64,000 nt of DNA from Ignavibacteriales bacterium (GCA_026390575.1 JAPLFR010000013.1:34737-98736); one strand, 5' to 3'. Counted from the first letter of the stretch, positions 19,101 to 27,349 are shown. Numbers and translations are program-made. The notes: generated from the sequence alone by a model not told the origin.

Positions 19101-19274
19101 CGTAATTTCATTCACGTTGTTAGCATTAAATGCAGCTAATATCCAATCTAAAACTCTATAACCCTCCTGATCGCTTAACAAGGTTTTTGGCTGAGTATTT
19201 AAAACATATTGTTTTTCAGGATTCGAGCCAGCACCTAAAATAATAGCATTTATTTTATTGTTCTTAGAGTTCAT
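16128..19274 (-). CDS. Nucleotidyltransferase fused to PEP-synthase-like kinase, candidate L-glutamine kinase (Cj1418-like)
   Basis: This 1048-residue protein has three parts. Residues of about 8-250 form a nucleotidyltransferase-like domain that keeps PKTLL and SYADIVY but lacks the usual GxGxR arginine. Residues of about 300-468 form the PPDK/PEP-synthase ATP-binding domain (AIRSSAINEDSFEESLAG; DIEFAID...LQVRPITK). Residues of about 960-1048 form the phosphohistidine swivel domain with GGAASHMTIRANEFGIPA, His1006 being the expected phospho-carrier. There is no PEP-binding TIM barrel, so it is not a true PEP synthase. C. jejuni Cj1418 has the same kinase layout and phosphorylates the amide nitrogen of L-glutamine. 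The nucleotidyltransferase fusion is absent from Cj1418. Confidence 0.8.
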   Translation of the reverse strand: MNSKNNKINAIILGAGSNPEKQYVLNTQPKTLLSDQEGYRVLDWILAAFNANNVNEITFVGGYQIDMIGKKYPGLNYVYNPEWDKSGVLESLYHGRRNIKGSLLISYADIVYYPNVVRKLIENSSDAITIAIDSNWKQKIRKGQSISKNLVLGSLNSVTDIGFLNISENIIGEFIGLAYLSEKCTGILSEFLNIEYPKFLRQPFEQANDIKNGFLTDLLRYLIKQKNNITAVDIGKEWKEIDSAGGLVRFVLGTKSQTLSRLSLLLKKGLFCKQEYFTVGMWKKNPDEIVAAISKMFSPEKIAIRSSAINEDSFEESLAGAFESVLNVDSKNPQQIYDSVKKVVLSYDLKGNNYYLENQILVQQMVKNVVMSGVIFTRDIETGAPYYIINYDDTSEITDSVTSGRSNHFKTVLVNRYSPIYPENIGLKKLLEAVKEIEEIVNYDSLDIEFAIDNHESIYILQVRPITKSDEFDKSGFLSDNSSAIVNIKSFLQNKFNHTSFLFGDKTIFADMSDWNPAEMIGIHPKQLAYTLYDYLIMKSAWRISRARIGYKDVSPANLMVNIMGHPYVDVRNSFNSFLPADLEPSLSKKIVNEYLVRLSNNPDLHDKVEFEICFTCLDFNFDNKFNAFYQNSFSLNEIKKFKGSLFALTNNIISGKFDTIEILINKVKQLELLRKIYSSDISDTSRIPSIINIMLNSCIELGTIPFSILARYAFIGNSMLQSLVERDALSLERRNELLHSIESVASDLISDLDAVIAGDISKTLFLEKYGHLRPGTYDITSLRYDENYDQYFGTGIRNKATSKGVTKEKSIKSFRLTSLEKKNIESLIEENEFSFNVEQLFNFIHASIIQREYSKFEFTKTVSSVLKMIVELGEIFSFTREDMAFVDINTIIDFANTISFKKLEHLLSEEIKLSKYDYDSSLSIKLPYIINSLNDIYVINIPTSRPNFVTLKKVIGSPVLISSLIEPRIITGKIVMIESADPGFDWIFAHNISGLITMFGGAASHMTIRANEFGIPAAIGCGEELFNQLIKSNSIELNCAGKYVISL

Positions 19275-19385
19275 ATGGATTCAATTACCATTATGAAATT
19301 AACCTTAACGGATTTATTAAAATATTGAGAACGGGTGCAAACTTTTTCCAAAAAACTTGATAGTTGCCTTTTAATATAATTTCCC

Positions 19386-20159
19386 TTAGACACTTTTAGT
19401 TATGCTATAATTTATTTCACGGTTTAAATTAATAACCGATAGAAGGAATTGAACTACATTCTTGAATACAATTAACGAAAACATGATCAATGTGTAGAAT
19501 GCTATTTCCCTACCAAAGCTGATTGGAATTATTAAGATACATGCATTTCCATATAAAACGAAGAAAAAGGAATAGACTGACCAGAATATCATATTATTTT
19601 TCAAAAGACTAAAGATTGATTTATTACTATTTTCATTCTTAGTTGATTTGTCATTCATTGTTCCTTTCTGGTTGTTTTGAATGTTTTTGATGTTTTCATA
19701 TTTTAGTTGTAAATAGGATCTTTCATTATTCAGCGCTGTGCTCAATAACCATACTGCAGTAGCAATAAAAGACACTATCCAGATATTCGTGTGATTATAT
19801 TTAATCGCAACTGCATAAAATATGAGTACGAATTTTATTTGATCGGAAAATGTATCATAAAAGCCTCCATTCGCACTTTTTTTGTCAGTCATTCTTGCTA
19901 TCATTCCGTCACAAACATCAAAAACAAGGGATAAGAACCAAAATATCGGAAAATAAATCGGGTTGTCTAAATAAATAAGACAGTATATCGCTACGATTGC
20001 TAGAATGCTGGAAATGCTCGTGACTAAATTAGGACTAAATTTCATGAAATTTAACAATAATGCTAAGGGATAACATCCCCGATACATCAATCTCATAAAT
20101 GGAACTTCATTTATTGCGTAGGGATTGGGACAATAGCTAAAATTACTTTTCTTCATCAA
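19386..20159 (-). CDS. CDP-alcohol phosphotransferase
   Basis: This 257-residue integral membrane protein carries the full family signature D-G-x2-A-R-x8-G-x3-D-x3-D at Asp84, Gly85, Ala88, Arg89, Gly98, Asp102 and Asp106. About six hydrophobic segments surround it, plus a polar Asn/Lys-rich insertion near 165-185. The family moves a substituted phosphoryl group from CDP-X to an alcohol and releases CMP. It lies directly upstream of the glutamine-kinase-like gene, so I infer that it may use the CDP-linked product of that block (cytidine diphosphoramidate) as donor. A phospholipid substrate is the conservative alternative. Confidence 0.85.
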   Translation of the reverse strand: MMKKSNFSYCPNPYAINEVPFMRLMYRGCYPLALLLNFMKFSPNLVTSISSILAIVAIYCLIYLDNPIYFPIFWFLSLVFDVCDGMIARMTDKKSANGGFYDTFSDQIKFVLIFYAVAIKYNHTNIWIVSFIATAVWLLSTALNNERSYLQLKYENIKNIQNNQKGTMNDKSTKNENSNKSIFSLLKNNMIFWSVYSFFFVLYGNACILIIPISFGREIAFYTLIMFSLIVFKNVVQFLLSVINLNREINYSITKSV

Positions 20160-20414
20160 TCAGTCCGTTCTAATAAGCACTAATAAAAAATTGGTTCTGT
20201 TAACCAAAATGATAGTTTGAAACATATCCCGGTTTTAGAAAATCATTTAATCGGGAGGATAATATTATTCAAAACTATTTATTACGTCCTCCTTTTTCCG
20301 TTCTTTGATATGGTGGCTGTAAATGGATTACGAGATCCATTTGTAACTTTGATATCATCATCGTGGCATTGACTATGAGAAATAATTCTATTGACCAATA
20401 CAAGAATGGTTCAA
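20160..20414. other. Intergenic region, 255 bases
   Basis: This non-coding stretch is AT-rich. It separates the phosphoramidate-like block from the nonulosonate block. No gene or clear promoter was identified. It might hold an internal promoter for the genes to the left. Confidence 0.35.
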
Positions 20415-22424
20415 TTAAGATGTAGGTTGGGTTACTAATGACAACAAATAATCTATCATCACCTCAGGTTTGCCGATATTTTTCTGCAAAAAATCATCTT
20501 TTGCTTTTTGTACTGTTTCCTGCATCCACCATTTTTGCGGATTGTCTTTTATGCTTTCAACAAAACGAGCAGCCTCAACAGGGTCAGTCTGGCATATTTT
20601 TGCATCTACAAGGGGTTTAAAGAAATCTGAATATTCGTCATTCAGATAATATGCATCGGCATTCCAGAAAAAAACAGTTGGAATATTCATAACCAGGGCT
20701 TCAATGTACGACGTAGCAATATAATCTATTACAACCAGGTGCGATTTTAACATTTGGATCTTGCTAGGTTCAGAAACATCCGCAAAAGATTTTATTTGAT
20801 TCAGATACGATGAAAGTATATGTTCTTTGTCATAGCAAAGAAAAGGCAGACCTTTGAGAGGATATGCTCTATAGGTCAGCTCTTCCAGAGTGTCTTTTCC
20901 CAAGTTCTTGAAGAAAGATTTACAGAAACCAAAATGTTTTATGGCATTTTCTTCAGATGAGCTGTATGCAGAGGAATAATGCGACATGTTCACACTAGCC
21001 GCCACGCTAACGTATAATATTTTATAGACTTTATTAAAGTCGTTTTCTATCGAAAAAGGAAATAATGAGGCACCTTTCACAAGCCCTTTTAGACGAGGAT
21101 CAAACCACCCAAGTGTTACATAGACATCCGACATATCTATTACGTGCGAAATAAAGCTACCCGCGCAGGGATGAAAGAAGCAGTTATGCTCGTTATTTAC
21201 ATGCTTGACGCCCTTCTCTTGTGCTATTGCCAGGAATATTGACATAAACGTTTCGCTGATCCATGCCTCACTAACTATATATCTCAAAGATTGGTACCTT
21301 TTGAGGCAAGATGAATGAGCGATTTCAATCTCTTTAAAGTGTTCGACGAAAACCTTCGGCAGACAATATGGTATTGTGGAAAAAAAGAATTCATCAAACC
21401 TGTCAAAATCGGCATTAAATTGAGCTAAGTGCTTCCTCTTATCCCATAAAACATCCTTATCTTCGTAATCAAGTTGGATAGTCCAATCGAGAGGGTATAT
21501 CTTTTCCTGGCTTCCCTTTATAAGTTTGGACAAGTTCTCTTCCGAAAAAAAAGATCCGATGATCCCCACCTGTATATCCTTTTTCGAAACCATTTCTGTT
21601 CTTATCAAAGATAAAAACTTACGCATGACCCTTTTTACCAGATAGTAACTGTTTTGTATTTTTCTTCCGGTATTCGCATCTCTTTTAAAAGATGTTAGAA
21701 ACTCGCTCACGACCATTCTTCCCAAATCATAAATATTGTGCATATTTCTGATGGTATCCGCTTCAATAAATTTCAGTCCCGAATGAGCAATTTTTCTATC
21801 AAAACGAACCGTTTGCTGATGCATTTCGGTGAATACGCCCGGATAGAAAAGCCTAATATATAAACTGAAAATTTGTTCCATTCCGTAGTCAGAATCTTCG
21901 AAACAATATCTATGGTCCTCAAAATCCAATGGAATGAAATAGGAATCTTCTGCAAGGATAGTACATGTATGAAGATCGCTGTTAAAATATAGTTCACATT
22001 TTTTGTATAAATCGTGGATACTGGTTAAATATCTGATAAACGCCATTGACAAGGCTTTTTTCCAAAAAGATTCGTTGTGAGTTGTCCCATGGATCTCATT
22101 TAGACGTTTTGAAAGTATGTCAATATACTTATTGTATTTTACATCCACATAGAGGCTGTCATTATCAATATCCGTCCTCGTCTTCCTCGTTGGCGGAGCA
22201 ACTTCAATATTGTCAAACCTATTTAGTTTACCCTCTTTTTCCAGTACGTGATAGACATAAGGATCGGTAATAAATAAATCTTTTGAACTTTTGTCCCATA
22301 GTGGATAATATGCTGAAATAATAAAATTTTTAGTACTCACAATAAATTTCCCTTTGGCAATCAGAGGACTTTCAAATATTTCTGCATAATACGCCGTTGT
22401 GTTTATTTCGTGTATAATCCACAA
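20415..22424 (-). CDS. Putative transferase, LIC12162-like family
   Basis: This 669-residue soluble protein resembles the LIC12162 family of putative surface-glycan transferases. The N-terminal IISAYYPLWDKSSKDLF corresponds to the family's opening 'TT..xxW' block. A long helical middle leads to a GT-B-like C-terminal half with NNEHNCFFHP (about residues 416-425), VTLGWFD and a VVIDYIATSYIEAL...IPTVFFWN donor-site segment. Relatives often accompany nonulosonic acid genes, as here, so it may transfer the CMP-nonulosonate made upstream. That is inference. The start is TTG 22424, with a weak AGGG site ahead of it. Confidence 0.6.
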   Translation of the reverse strand: MWIIHEINTTAYYAEIFESPLIAKGKFIVSTKNFIISAYYPLWDKSSKDLFITDPYVYHVLEKEGKLNRFDNIEVAPPTRKTRTDIDNDSLYVDVKYNKYIDILSKRLNEIHGTTHNESFWKKALSMAFIRYLTSIHDLYKKCELYFNSDLHTCTILAEDSYFIPLDFEDHRYCFEDSDYGMEQIFSLYIRLFYPGVFTEMHQQTVRFDRKIAHSGLKFIEADTIRNMHNIYDLGRMVVSEFLTSFKRDANTGRKIQNSYYLVKRVMRKFLSLIRTEMVSKKDIQVGIIGSFFSEENLSKLIKGSQEKIYPLDWTIQLDYEDKDVLWDKRKHLAQFNADFDRFDEFFFSTIPYCLPKVFVEHFKEIEIAHSSCLKRYQSLRYIVSEAWISETFMSIFLAIAQEKGVKHVNNEHNCFFHPCAGSFISHVIDMSDVYVTLGWFDPRLKGLVKGASLFPFSIENDFNKVYKILYVSVAASVNMSHYSSAYSSSEENAIKHFGFCKSFFKNLGKDTLEELTYRAYPLKGLPFLCYDKEHILSSYLNQIKSFADVSEPSKIQMLKSHLVVIDYIATSYIEALVMNIPTVFFWNADAYYLNDEYSDFFKPLVDAKICQTDPVEAARFVESIKDNPQKWWMQETVQKAKDDFLQKNIGKPEVMIDYLLSLVTQPTS

Positions 22425-22529
22425 ATTTGCCCTATAAAAACTTGTCCAAGGTTAGCTCCACACCGTGAGATGGTTGCCCAATAAGCAGCCCATCCCGTTA
22501 CCAGTACCTGTTTGCTTACTAGTCGCAAT

Positions 22530-23612
22530 TCACGATTTCAGATTCCCTCGCTGCTGCACATCATTCTGCGCCTGTTCATAATCCTCAAGTTGCCCAATAT
22601 CCAACCAGTATTCAATAACAGGAAAACTGGCAACGATATGATCAAAATCGAGCAATCTTTGGATCAGATCGGTCATGTTGAAATGCTCACCAGTAGGAAT
22701 AAATTCAAAGGCTTTCGGTTCAAGCAAATAGATCCCGGCATTGACCAGGAAATGCATCTGCGGTTTTTCTTCCAAGGCACAGACATGCGATCCTTCACAT
22801 TTAATGACTCCGTATGGAACCAGTATATCATATTGTTTTACAGCTACTGTCATAACAGCGCGGTGTTCCTGATGATAGGCCAGCATCGCCCTGAAATCTA
22901 CCTTTGTCAGAATATCACCGTTGATGACCAGCATGGGTTCTGTTGGCTTATCAATCAGCCCTAATGCCCCGCCTGTGCCCAACGGTTTATCTTCATTTAC
23001 ATAGTTTATTTCTACACCAAATGAGCTGCCATCTCCGAAATGATCGGAAATTTTCTCCGGTTTATAATGGGTGGCCACATTAACGCGCCGGATGCCAACC
23101 TGCCGCAACTGTTCAATCACCAATTCCATCAGGGGTTTACCGCCCACGGGCAACATCGGTTTGGGCAAATCCTCTGTGAGTGGCCGCAATCGCGTACCCA
23201 TACCACCGGCCATGATCACGGCCTGAAGTGGGAGATCCGGGATAGGAATTAAATCGTCGATCATCACAAGATCGACAACCCTACCGTCACTATCCAGAAC
23301 AGGGAGCTGACGCAAAACATTCTTATGCAATAAATCAAGTAATTTTTCGCGATTTGTGCCTAATTGGACGGTAACTGGTTTTGGGTATTGCGTGCTGACT
23401 TTACTTGCCAACAACACACTCACAGGCGATTCCAAGTCTTTCCCTGCCAGAATAGCCCGCCGCACGTCACCATCGGTTATAGTTCCTAATAGACGTCTTG
23501 CCTGATCCACCACCAAGGCAATACCACAAGCCCCCCTGTCAACGCATTCCATGGCTGCGCTAATCGATTGCTCAGGCGAAATACAAAGGGCTTTTAGTTG
23601 ATTGTCATTCAT
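22530..23612 (-). CDS. ptmE: CBS-domain sugar-1-phosphate nucleotidyltransferase (PtmE-like)
   Basis: This protein has about 360 residues. Residues of about 5-125 form a tandem CBS pair (GTITDGDVRRAIL; LRQLPVLDSDGRVVDLV). Residues of about 130-355 form a nucleotidyltransferase with AVIMAGGMGTRLRPLT and LPKPMLPVGGKPL. The same architecture occurs in Campylobacter PtmE, the glucosamine-1-phosphate guanylyltransferase that starts GDP-linked legionaminic acid synthesis. The neighbours are NeuC/NeuB/LegB/LegC homologues, which supports that role. ATG 23612 has a GGAAAG site; TTG 23624 is also possible. GC is visibly higher here than in the 8-22 kb block. Confidence 0.8.
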   Translation of the reverse strand: MNDNQLKALCISPEQSISAAMECVDRGACGIALVVDQARRLLGTITDGDVRRAILAGKDLESPVSVLLASKVSTQYPKPVTVQLGTNREKLLDLLHKNVLRQLPVLDSDGRVVDLVMIDDLIPIPDLPLQAVIMAGGMGTRLRPLTEDLPKPMLPVGGKPLMELVIEQLRQVGIRRVNVATHYKPEKISDHFGDGSSFGVEINYVNEDKPLGTGGALGLIDKPTEPMLVINGDILTKVDFRAMLAYHQEHRAVMTVAVKQYDILVPYGVIKCEGSHVCALEEKPQMHFLVNAGIYLLEPKAFEFIPTGEHFNMTDLIQRLLDFDHIVASFPVIEYWLDIGQLEDYEQAQNDVQQRGNLKS

Positions 23613-23683
23613 AACACTTTCCAAAGGTCGCCCACAAGTGTGTCATTCCATGCGCACCGAAATTCTCGGCTATAATAATTTAC

Positions 23684-24859
23684 TCAGACCAATTTTGTCA
23701 TAACCGGCAAATCATAAAATTTCTTATGCTTTAGGGAAACAAGATCTACAGAACTAAGAATATCTACTATTCGGCCTGAAGCGTACCCATCACCATATGG
23801 ATTAACGACCTTACTAAGAATATCGTGAAATTCTGACGAGTACAACGTGCAGAAAGCAGCCTTAATTGAATCCTTCGATGTACCGCAGTCGATTACACTT
23901 GGTGCCTTAATCCTGCCCGATTGCCTCGTTCCAATATTGATACTTCCGATCTTGAAACTGGGTGCTTCCCATATTCCGCTCGAAGAATTGCCAACGACTG
24001 CATCAACATATTGCATAACGGAGTAGTAATGTAACTGGCCCAAAGAATAAAAAGATACGGCCTGGCCTTGTTTTCTTGCCACATACGAGTCTATCATCTG
24101 GTTTATAAAACGCCCATTTGTATCGGCATTTGCTTTCGTGAAAACAATCAAACTATTGGCTTGTTCATCCAATACATCGAGCAAATTCTGAAATTGAAAT
24201 TCAACAGGTTCATCATCAAGAGTTGCGGGATGAAAGGTTACTAAAAAATTATGGGATTGCAATTGGGCACCAAGAATGTTTTCAATTTCATCCTTGTTCA
24301 GCAATTTCATTGTTTTCAAATTATCAAGACCTGGCCCACCGACACAGTAAACTCTCTCTGGATTCTCACCCATCTGAATAATGCGAGTACGGTATTCATC
24401 GGCTGCAACAAAGTGGATGTGACTCATTTTGGTAATTGCATGTCTCATCGCATCATCAATGGCTCCCTCGGTGATTTCGCCCCCACAGAGATGCGCTATT
24501 GGTATCCGCGCTACCATCGCGGCTATAGCAACCGCAAGGGCTTCAAAACGGTCGCCGAGAACAAGTAAGATGTCCGGTTGCAAGCGTTCGAGAGCATCTG
24601 CAAATCCTATGATTCCAATGCCGATTGACTTTGAAATAGATGTCGGTGTATCGGAACTCAAGAGCATTTCCACTTTCTCGTCGATAATAAATCCATCTTT
24701 CTCAATTTCTCGATAAGTCAGACCAAACTCAGGTGATAGATGCATGCCGGAGACAAGCAACTGGACTTTTATATCTTCTTTTTGACTCAAGGCTATTATA
24801 ACCGGCCTCAGTGAGCCATACTCCGCCCGGGAGCCCGTGAATATACATATCGTTTTCAT
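23684..24859 (-). CDS. legG: NeuC/LegG-type hydrolysing NDP-sugar 2-epimerase
   Basis: This 391-residue GT-B-fold protein belongs to the UDP-GlcNAc 2-epimerase family. It has TGSRAEYGSLRPVI at the N-terminus, LVLGDRFEALA (about residues 95-105), the HLCGGEITEGAIDDAMRHAITKMS block (about 122-145) and a late VGNSSSGIWEAPS motif. The hydrolysing members release UDP (NeuC/NeuX) or NDP (LegG) and give the N-acetylmannosamine-type substrate for NeuB/LegI. LegB and LegC in the same operon favour the 2,4-diacetamido-2,4,6-trideoxymannose product. Its ATG overlaps the neuB stop (TAATG), so translation is coupled. Confidence 0.88.
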   Translation of the reverse strand: MKTICIFTGSRAEYGSLRPVIIALSQKEDIKVQLLVSGMHLSPEFGLTYREIEKDGFIIDEKVEMLLSSDTPTSISKSIGIGIIGFADALERLQPDILLVLGDRFEALAVAIAAMVARIPIAHLCGGEITEGAIDDAMRHAITKMSHIHFVAADEYRTRIIQMGENPERVYCVGGPGLDNLKTMKLLNKDEIENILGAQLQSHNFLVTFHPATLDDEPVEFQFQNLLDVLDEQANSLIVFTKANADTNGRFINQMIDSYVARKQGQAVSFYSLGQLHYYSVMQYVDAVVGNSSSGIWEAPSFKIGSINIGTRQSGRIKAPSVIDCGTSKDSIKAAFCTLYSSEFHDILSKVVNPYGDGYASGRIVDILSSVDLVSLKHKKFYDLPVMTKLV

Positions 24860-25872
24860 TAAAATGTTAACAGCTCATCCTCATCATAGTCTTTGTTAGC
24901 GTTACGGCCAAGTATCCAATCCCACAACATAGGACTTATTCCCGTCCCTGGTCTTTTCGTAGTAAGATTTGTTTCTGTGAACATTTCTCCTGCCTTGATA
25001 GGCCGATCGGCCACGATGCTCTTACGCGCAATGTTTTTGTTCTTCTTTTCTGATTCCGAAGCTTTTTTAATGCCACTCCCGAGCGCCACTTCAATATTTC
25101 GTATAGCTGACACCATGCATTTGAATTCAGCCGGTTCAAGTGACGCGCGATGATCCGGACCGAGCATATTCTTATTTAAAGTAAGATGCTTTTCTATTAC
25201 TGACGCCCCAAGGGCTACAGCAGCAATCGGTACTTCGATTCCCAATGTATGGTCAGAATAACCGACTGGTAATTTGAATGCTTCCCTGAGCGTCACCATC
25301 GCTCTGAGATTTACATCGGGATAAGGCGTCGGGTATTCTGTGTTACACTGGAGCAGGGTTATTTCGCTCGTTGAGGTACCTGAATCAATCAAAATATTGA
25401 GTGCATCTTCAATCTCCCCCAAATCAGCCATACCTGTAGACATAATTACTGGTTTACAAAGACGTCCTAAAGCTCGTAAATATGGAAGATTGGTTATTTC
25501 ACCCGACGGAACCTTAATCATTCCAAGCCCTAAATCGGCAAGCATTTGTATACTCTCAAGATCGAAAGGCGTTGATAGAAATCGAATCCCCTTTTGCTTA
25601 CAATAATTAATCAAGGTGCGATGATCCTTGATGTCGAACTCTAATTTACGTGCCATTTCAAGCTGAGTTTCTTTCGCATCCGTAGTTTCTTTCTGATATT
25701 CTGCTTTTAATGCGTGCCAACTTATTTCGCGGTCCGCACGAAATGTTTGAAATTTCACTATATCCGCCCCCGCTTCCACAGCTTCATCAATGAGACGAAA
25801 CGCAATATCCAAACTGCCATTGTGATTCACGCCTGCCTCAGCAATCACTATTACTCTCTGAAAGTTCAGCAT
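24859..25872 (-). CDS. legI: NeuB/LegI-family nonulosonate synthase
   Basis: This 337-residue enzyme condenses PEP with a 2-acetamidomannose-type sugar to give a nine-carbon ulosonic acid. The TIM-barrel domain holds AEAGVNHNGS (about residues 11-20), VKFQTF, PFDLES and the DHTLGIEV metal/PEP region. Residues of about 280-337 form the SAF (antifreeze-like) domain, starting near KSIVADRPIKAGEMF. With LegB, LegC and PtmE alongside, legionaminic acid or a close relative is more likely than sialic acid. The start ATG is 18 bases after the upstream methyltransferase stop. Confidence 0.9.
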   Translation of the reverse strand: MLNFQRVIVIAEAGVNHNGSLDIAFRLIDEAVEAGADIVKFQTFRADREISWHALKAEYQKETTDAKETQLEMARKLEFDIKDHRTLINYCKQKGIRFLSTPFDLESIQMLADLGLGMIKVPSGEITNLPYLRALGRLCKPVIMSTGMADLGEIEDALNILIDSGTSTSEITLLQCNTEYPTPYPDVNLRAMVTLREAFKLPVGYSDHTLGIEVPIAAVALGASVIEKHLTLNKNMLGPDHRASLEPAEFKCMVSAIRNIEVALGSGIKKASESEKKNKNIARKSIVADRPIKAGEMFTETNLTTKRPGTGISPMLWDWILGRNANKDYDEDELLTF

Positions 25873-25890
25873 AATCTTTCTGCCTTCTAT

Positions 25891-26649
25891 CTATTCAATT
25901 ACGATATAAGATTGTGTGGGGCTATAAATACTGTGATGTATCTTGTATCGATCCAGACCAAACACCTCCGAGAGTGCAATGGTCTCACCGGGGTACCGAC
26001 TTACATTCAATTCATCAAATCCAATAACACTGCCCCGGGTTATTCGATTTCGGATTGCTTTGAGGCATGCAAGCGTAGGCTCATAGATATCAAAATCAAA
26101 ATATGCGAGTGCTACTATTGTCTCGGGATACCGATCTAAATATTTTAAAATCTGTTCAGAGGCATCACCCTTGATCAGCTCATATTTTTTCATGTGTGCG
26201 ATTGGGCTCTCCTGCTCGTGGTATGAAAGCACTTGATCAAGATATTCATCATAGTACTCCGTTACATTAAACGAGCCGGCTTTGATAATATCATCATTTC
26301 CATCCTTAGAATCTATCGAAGGAAATCCAGAAAAAGTATCAAAACCAATGATTCTACGATTGTGATTGAATGGTTCGTAAAGACCACGAAAATTTTCAAA
26401 TAATGCCAAGTTTTTACCCCATCTGACTCCAAACTCCATAACAACACCGTGGACACTAAGAATCTTTTGATAAAGTTCATTCATGAACAGCAACATTGAA
26501 AGATCCTGTCGTTTAATGAACAGCGATAGATTCATCAATAGTTCATTTTCAGGAATAGGACACTTTCGAAACAACTCAAAAAAACTTCGCCGTGACGTCT
26601 GCTCATCCTTCGATGCATTCCACTGCGTTCTTATTTCCCGTGATACCAT
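25891..26649 (-). CDS. TylF/MycF-like SAM-dependent methyltransferase
   Basis: This 252-residue protein has VVMEFGVRWGKNLALF (about residues 69-84) as its SAM-binding loop and IIGFDTFSGFPS in the second strand. An ALAYFDFDIYEPT acidic metal-type motif follows, and GSVIGFDELN after that. The family O-methylates sugars in a Mg2+-dependent way (macrocin O-methyltransferase type). It sits in the nonulosonate operon directly upstream of legI, and may methylate the nonulosonate or another residue of the same glycan. A second member of the family lies at 43029 in locus B. Confidence 0.75.
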   Translation of the reverse strand: MVSREIRTQWNASKDEQTSRRSFFELFRKCPIPENELLMNLSLFIKRQDLSMLLFMNELYQKILSVHGVVMEFGVRWGKNLALFENFRGLYEPFNHNRRIIGFDTFSGFPSIDSKDGNDDIIKAGSFNVTEYYDEYLDQVLSYHEQESPIAHMKKYELIKGDASEQILKYLDRYPETIVALAYFDFDIYEPTLACLKAIRNRITRGSVIGFDELNVSRYPGETIALSEVFGLDRYKIHHSIYSPTQSYIVIE

Positions 26650-26664
26650 TTTATTACTCCTTTT

Positions 26665-27345
26665 TCATTTACCAGGCTTTGAAACTGCGATAGTATGCTT
26701 ATCTACATAAATTTCATTTCTGTTTTCGACAATCTGTTCCCAATATTCGATCTCGAATCCGATAGCGCATAGAATCGATATCAATTGTTCGATAGAAAAC
26801 ACGCTCACAGTTCCGGTATCCCGCATTACACCTTTTTTAATATCCGTTATCGTGTGTTCAGAAATCCTTCGCCCTTCATCCCATCCAGTCGTCCCATATC
26901 CGAATCCACAAGTTAAGAATAGTCCACCAGGTTTCAAGAGATTAAAATATTTTCCATATGCTTCAATTACCATATTCTCAGGATTAGCATATATAGAATA
27001 CTGATCTATCATAATATCATATGTTTGCCTGAGATAAACACTTGGTCTCGTTATATCTCCAAGCACGGTTTCTATCTCATCCAATACACCAAATTCTTTA
27101 GCATTTACGTTGATGTGAGACAACCCCGACGGTGCCCCATCAAATGCGGTTACCTTACCACCCTCCTTTGCCATCATCCAGGAACTTGCACCCATACCAC
27201 ACCCAATATCCAGAACGTAAAGAGGGATATGATTTATTTTGTTTTTAGCTCGTATGAAAAACCTAATCGTCTCTTCAGGTGGGTACTTACCCCAAGATTT
27301 ACTTGAAAATAAGTTTTCCCAAATGGGATCACCGAAAAAATTCAT
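26665..27345 (-). CDS. Class I SAM-dependent methyltransferase
   Basis: This 226-residue protein has the SAM-binding motif VLDIGCGMGASSWMMA (about residues 43-58), the acidic AFDGAPSG at the end of strand 2 and a LLKPGGLFLTCGF motif in strand 5. No extra domain is visible. It is probably a small-molecule or sugar methyltransferase for the nonulosonate-containing glycan. It lies 4 bases from the upstream GNAT-like gene and 15 from the downstream TylF-like gene, so it is an operon member. The substrate is unknown. Confidence 0.78.
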   Translation of the reverse strand: MNFFGDPIWENLFSSKSWGKYPPEETIRFFIRAKNKINHIPLYVLDIGCGMGASSWMMAKEGGKVTAFDGAPSGLSHINVNAKEFGVLDEIETVLGDITRPSVYLRQTYDIMIDQYSIYANPENMVIEAYGKYFNLLKPGGLFLTCGFGYGTTGWDEGRRISEHTITDIKKGVMRDTGTVSVFSIEQLISILCAIGFEIEYWEQIVENRNEIYVDKHTIAVSKPGK

Positions 27346-27349
27346 CTTC

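Noticed and set aside
16128..19274. PEP mutase / phosphonate pathway interpretation
   Set aside because: PEP mutase has an isocitrate-lyase-type barrel, which is absent. The visible domains are the PPDK ATP-binding and phosphohistidine domains, and no phosphonopyruvate decarboxylase is present.
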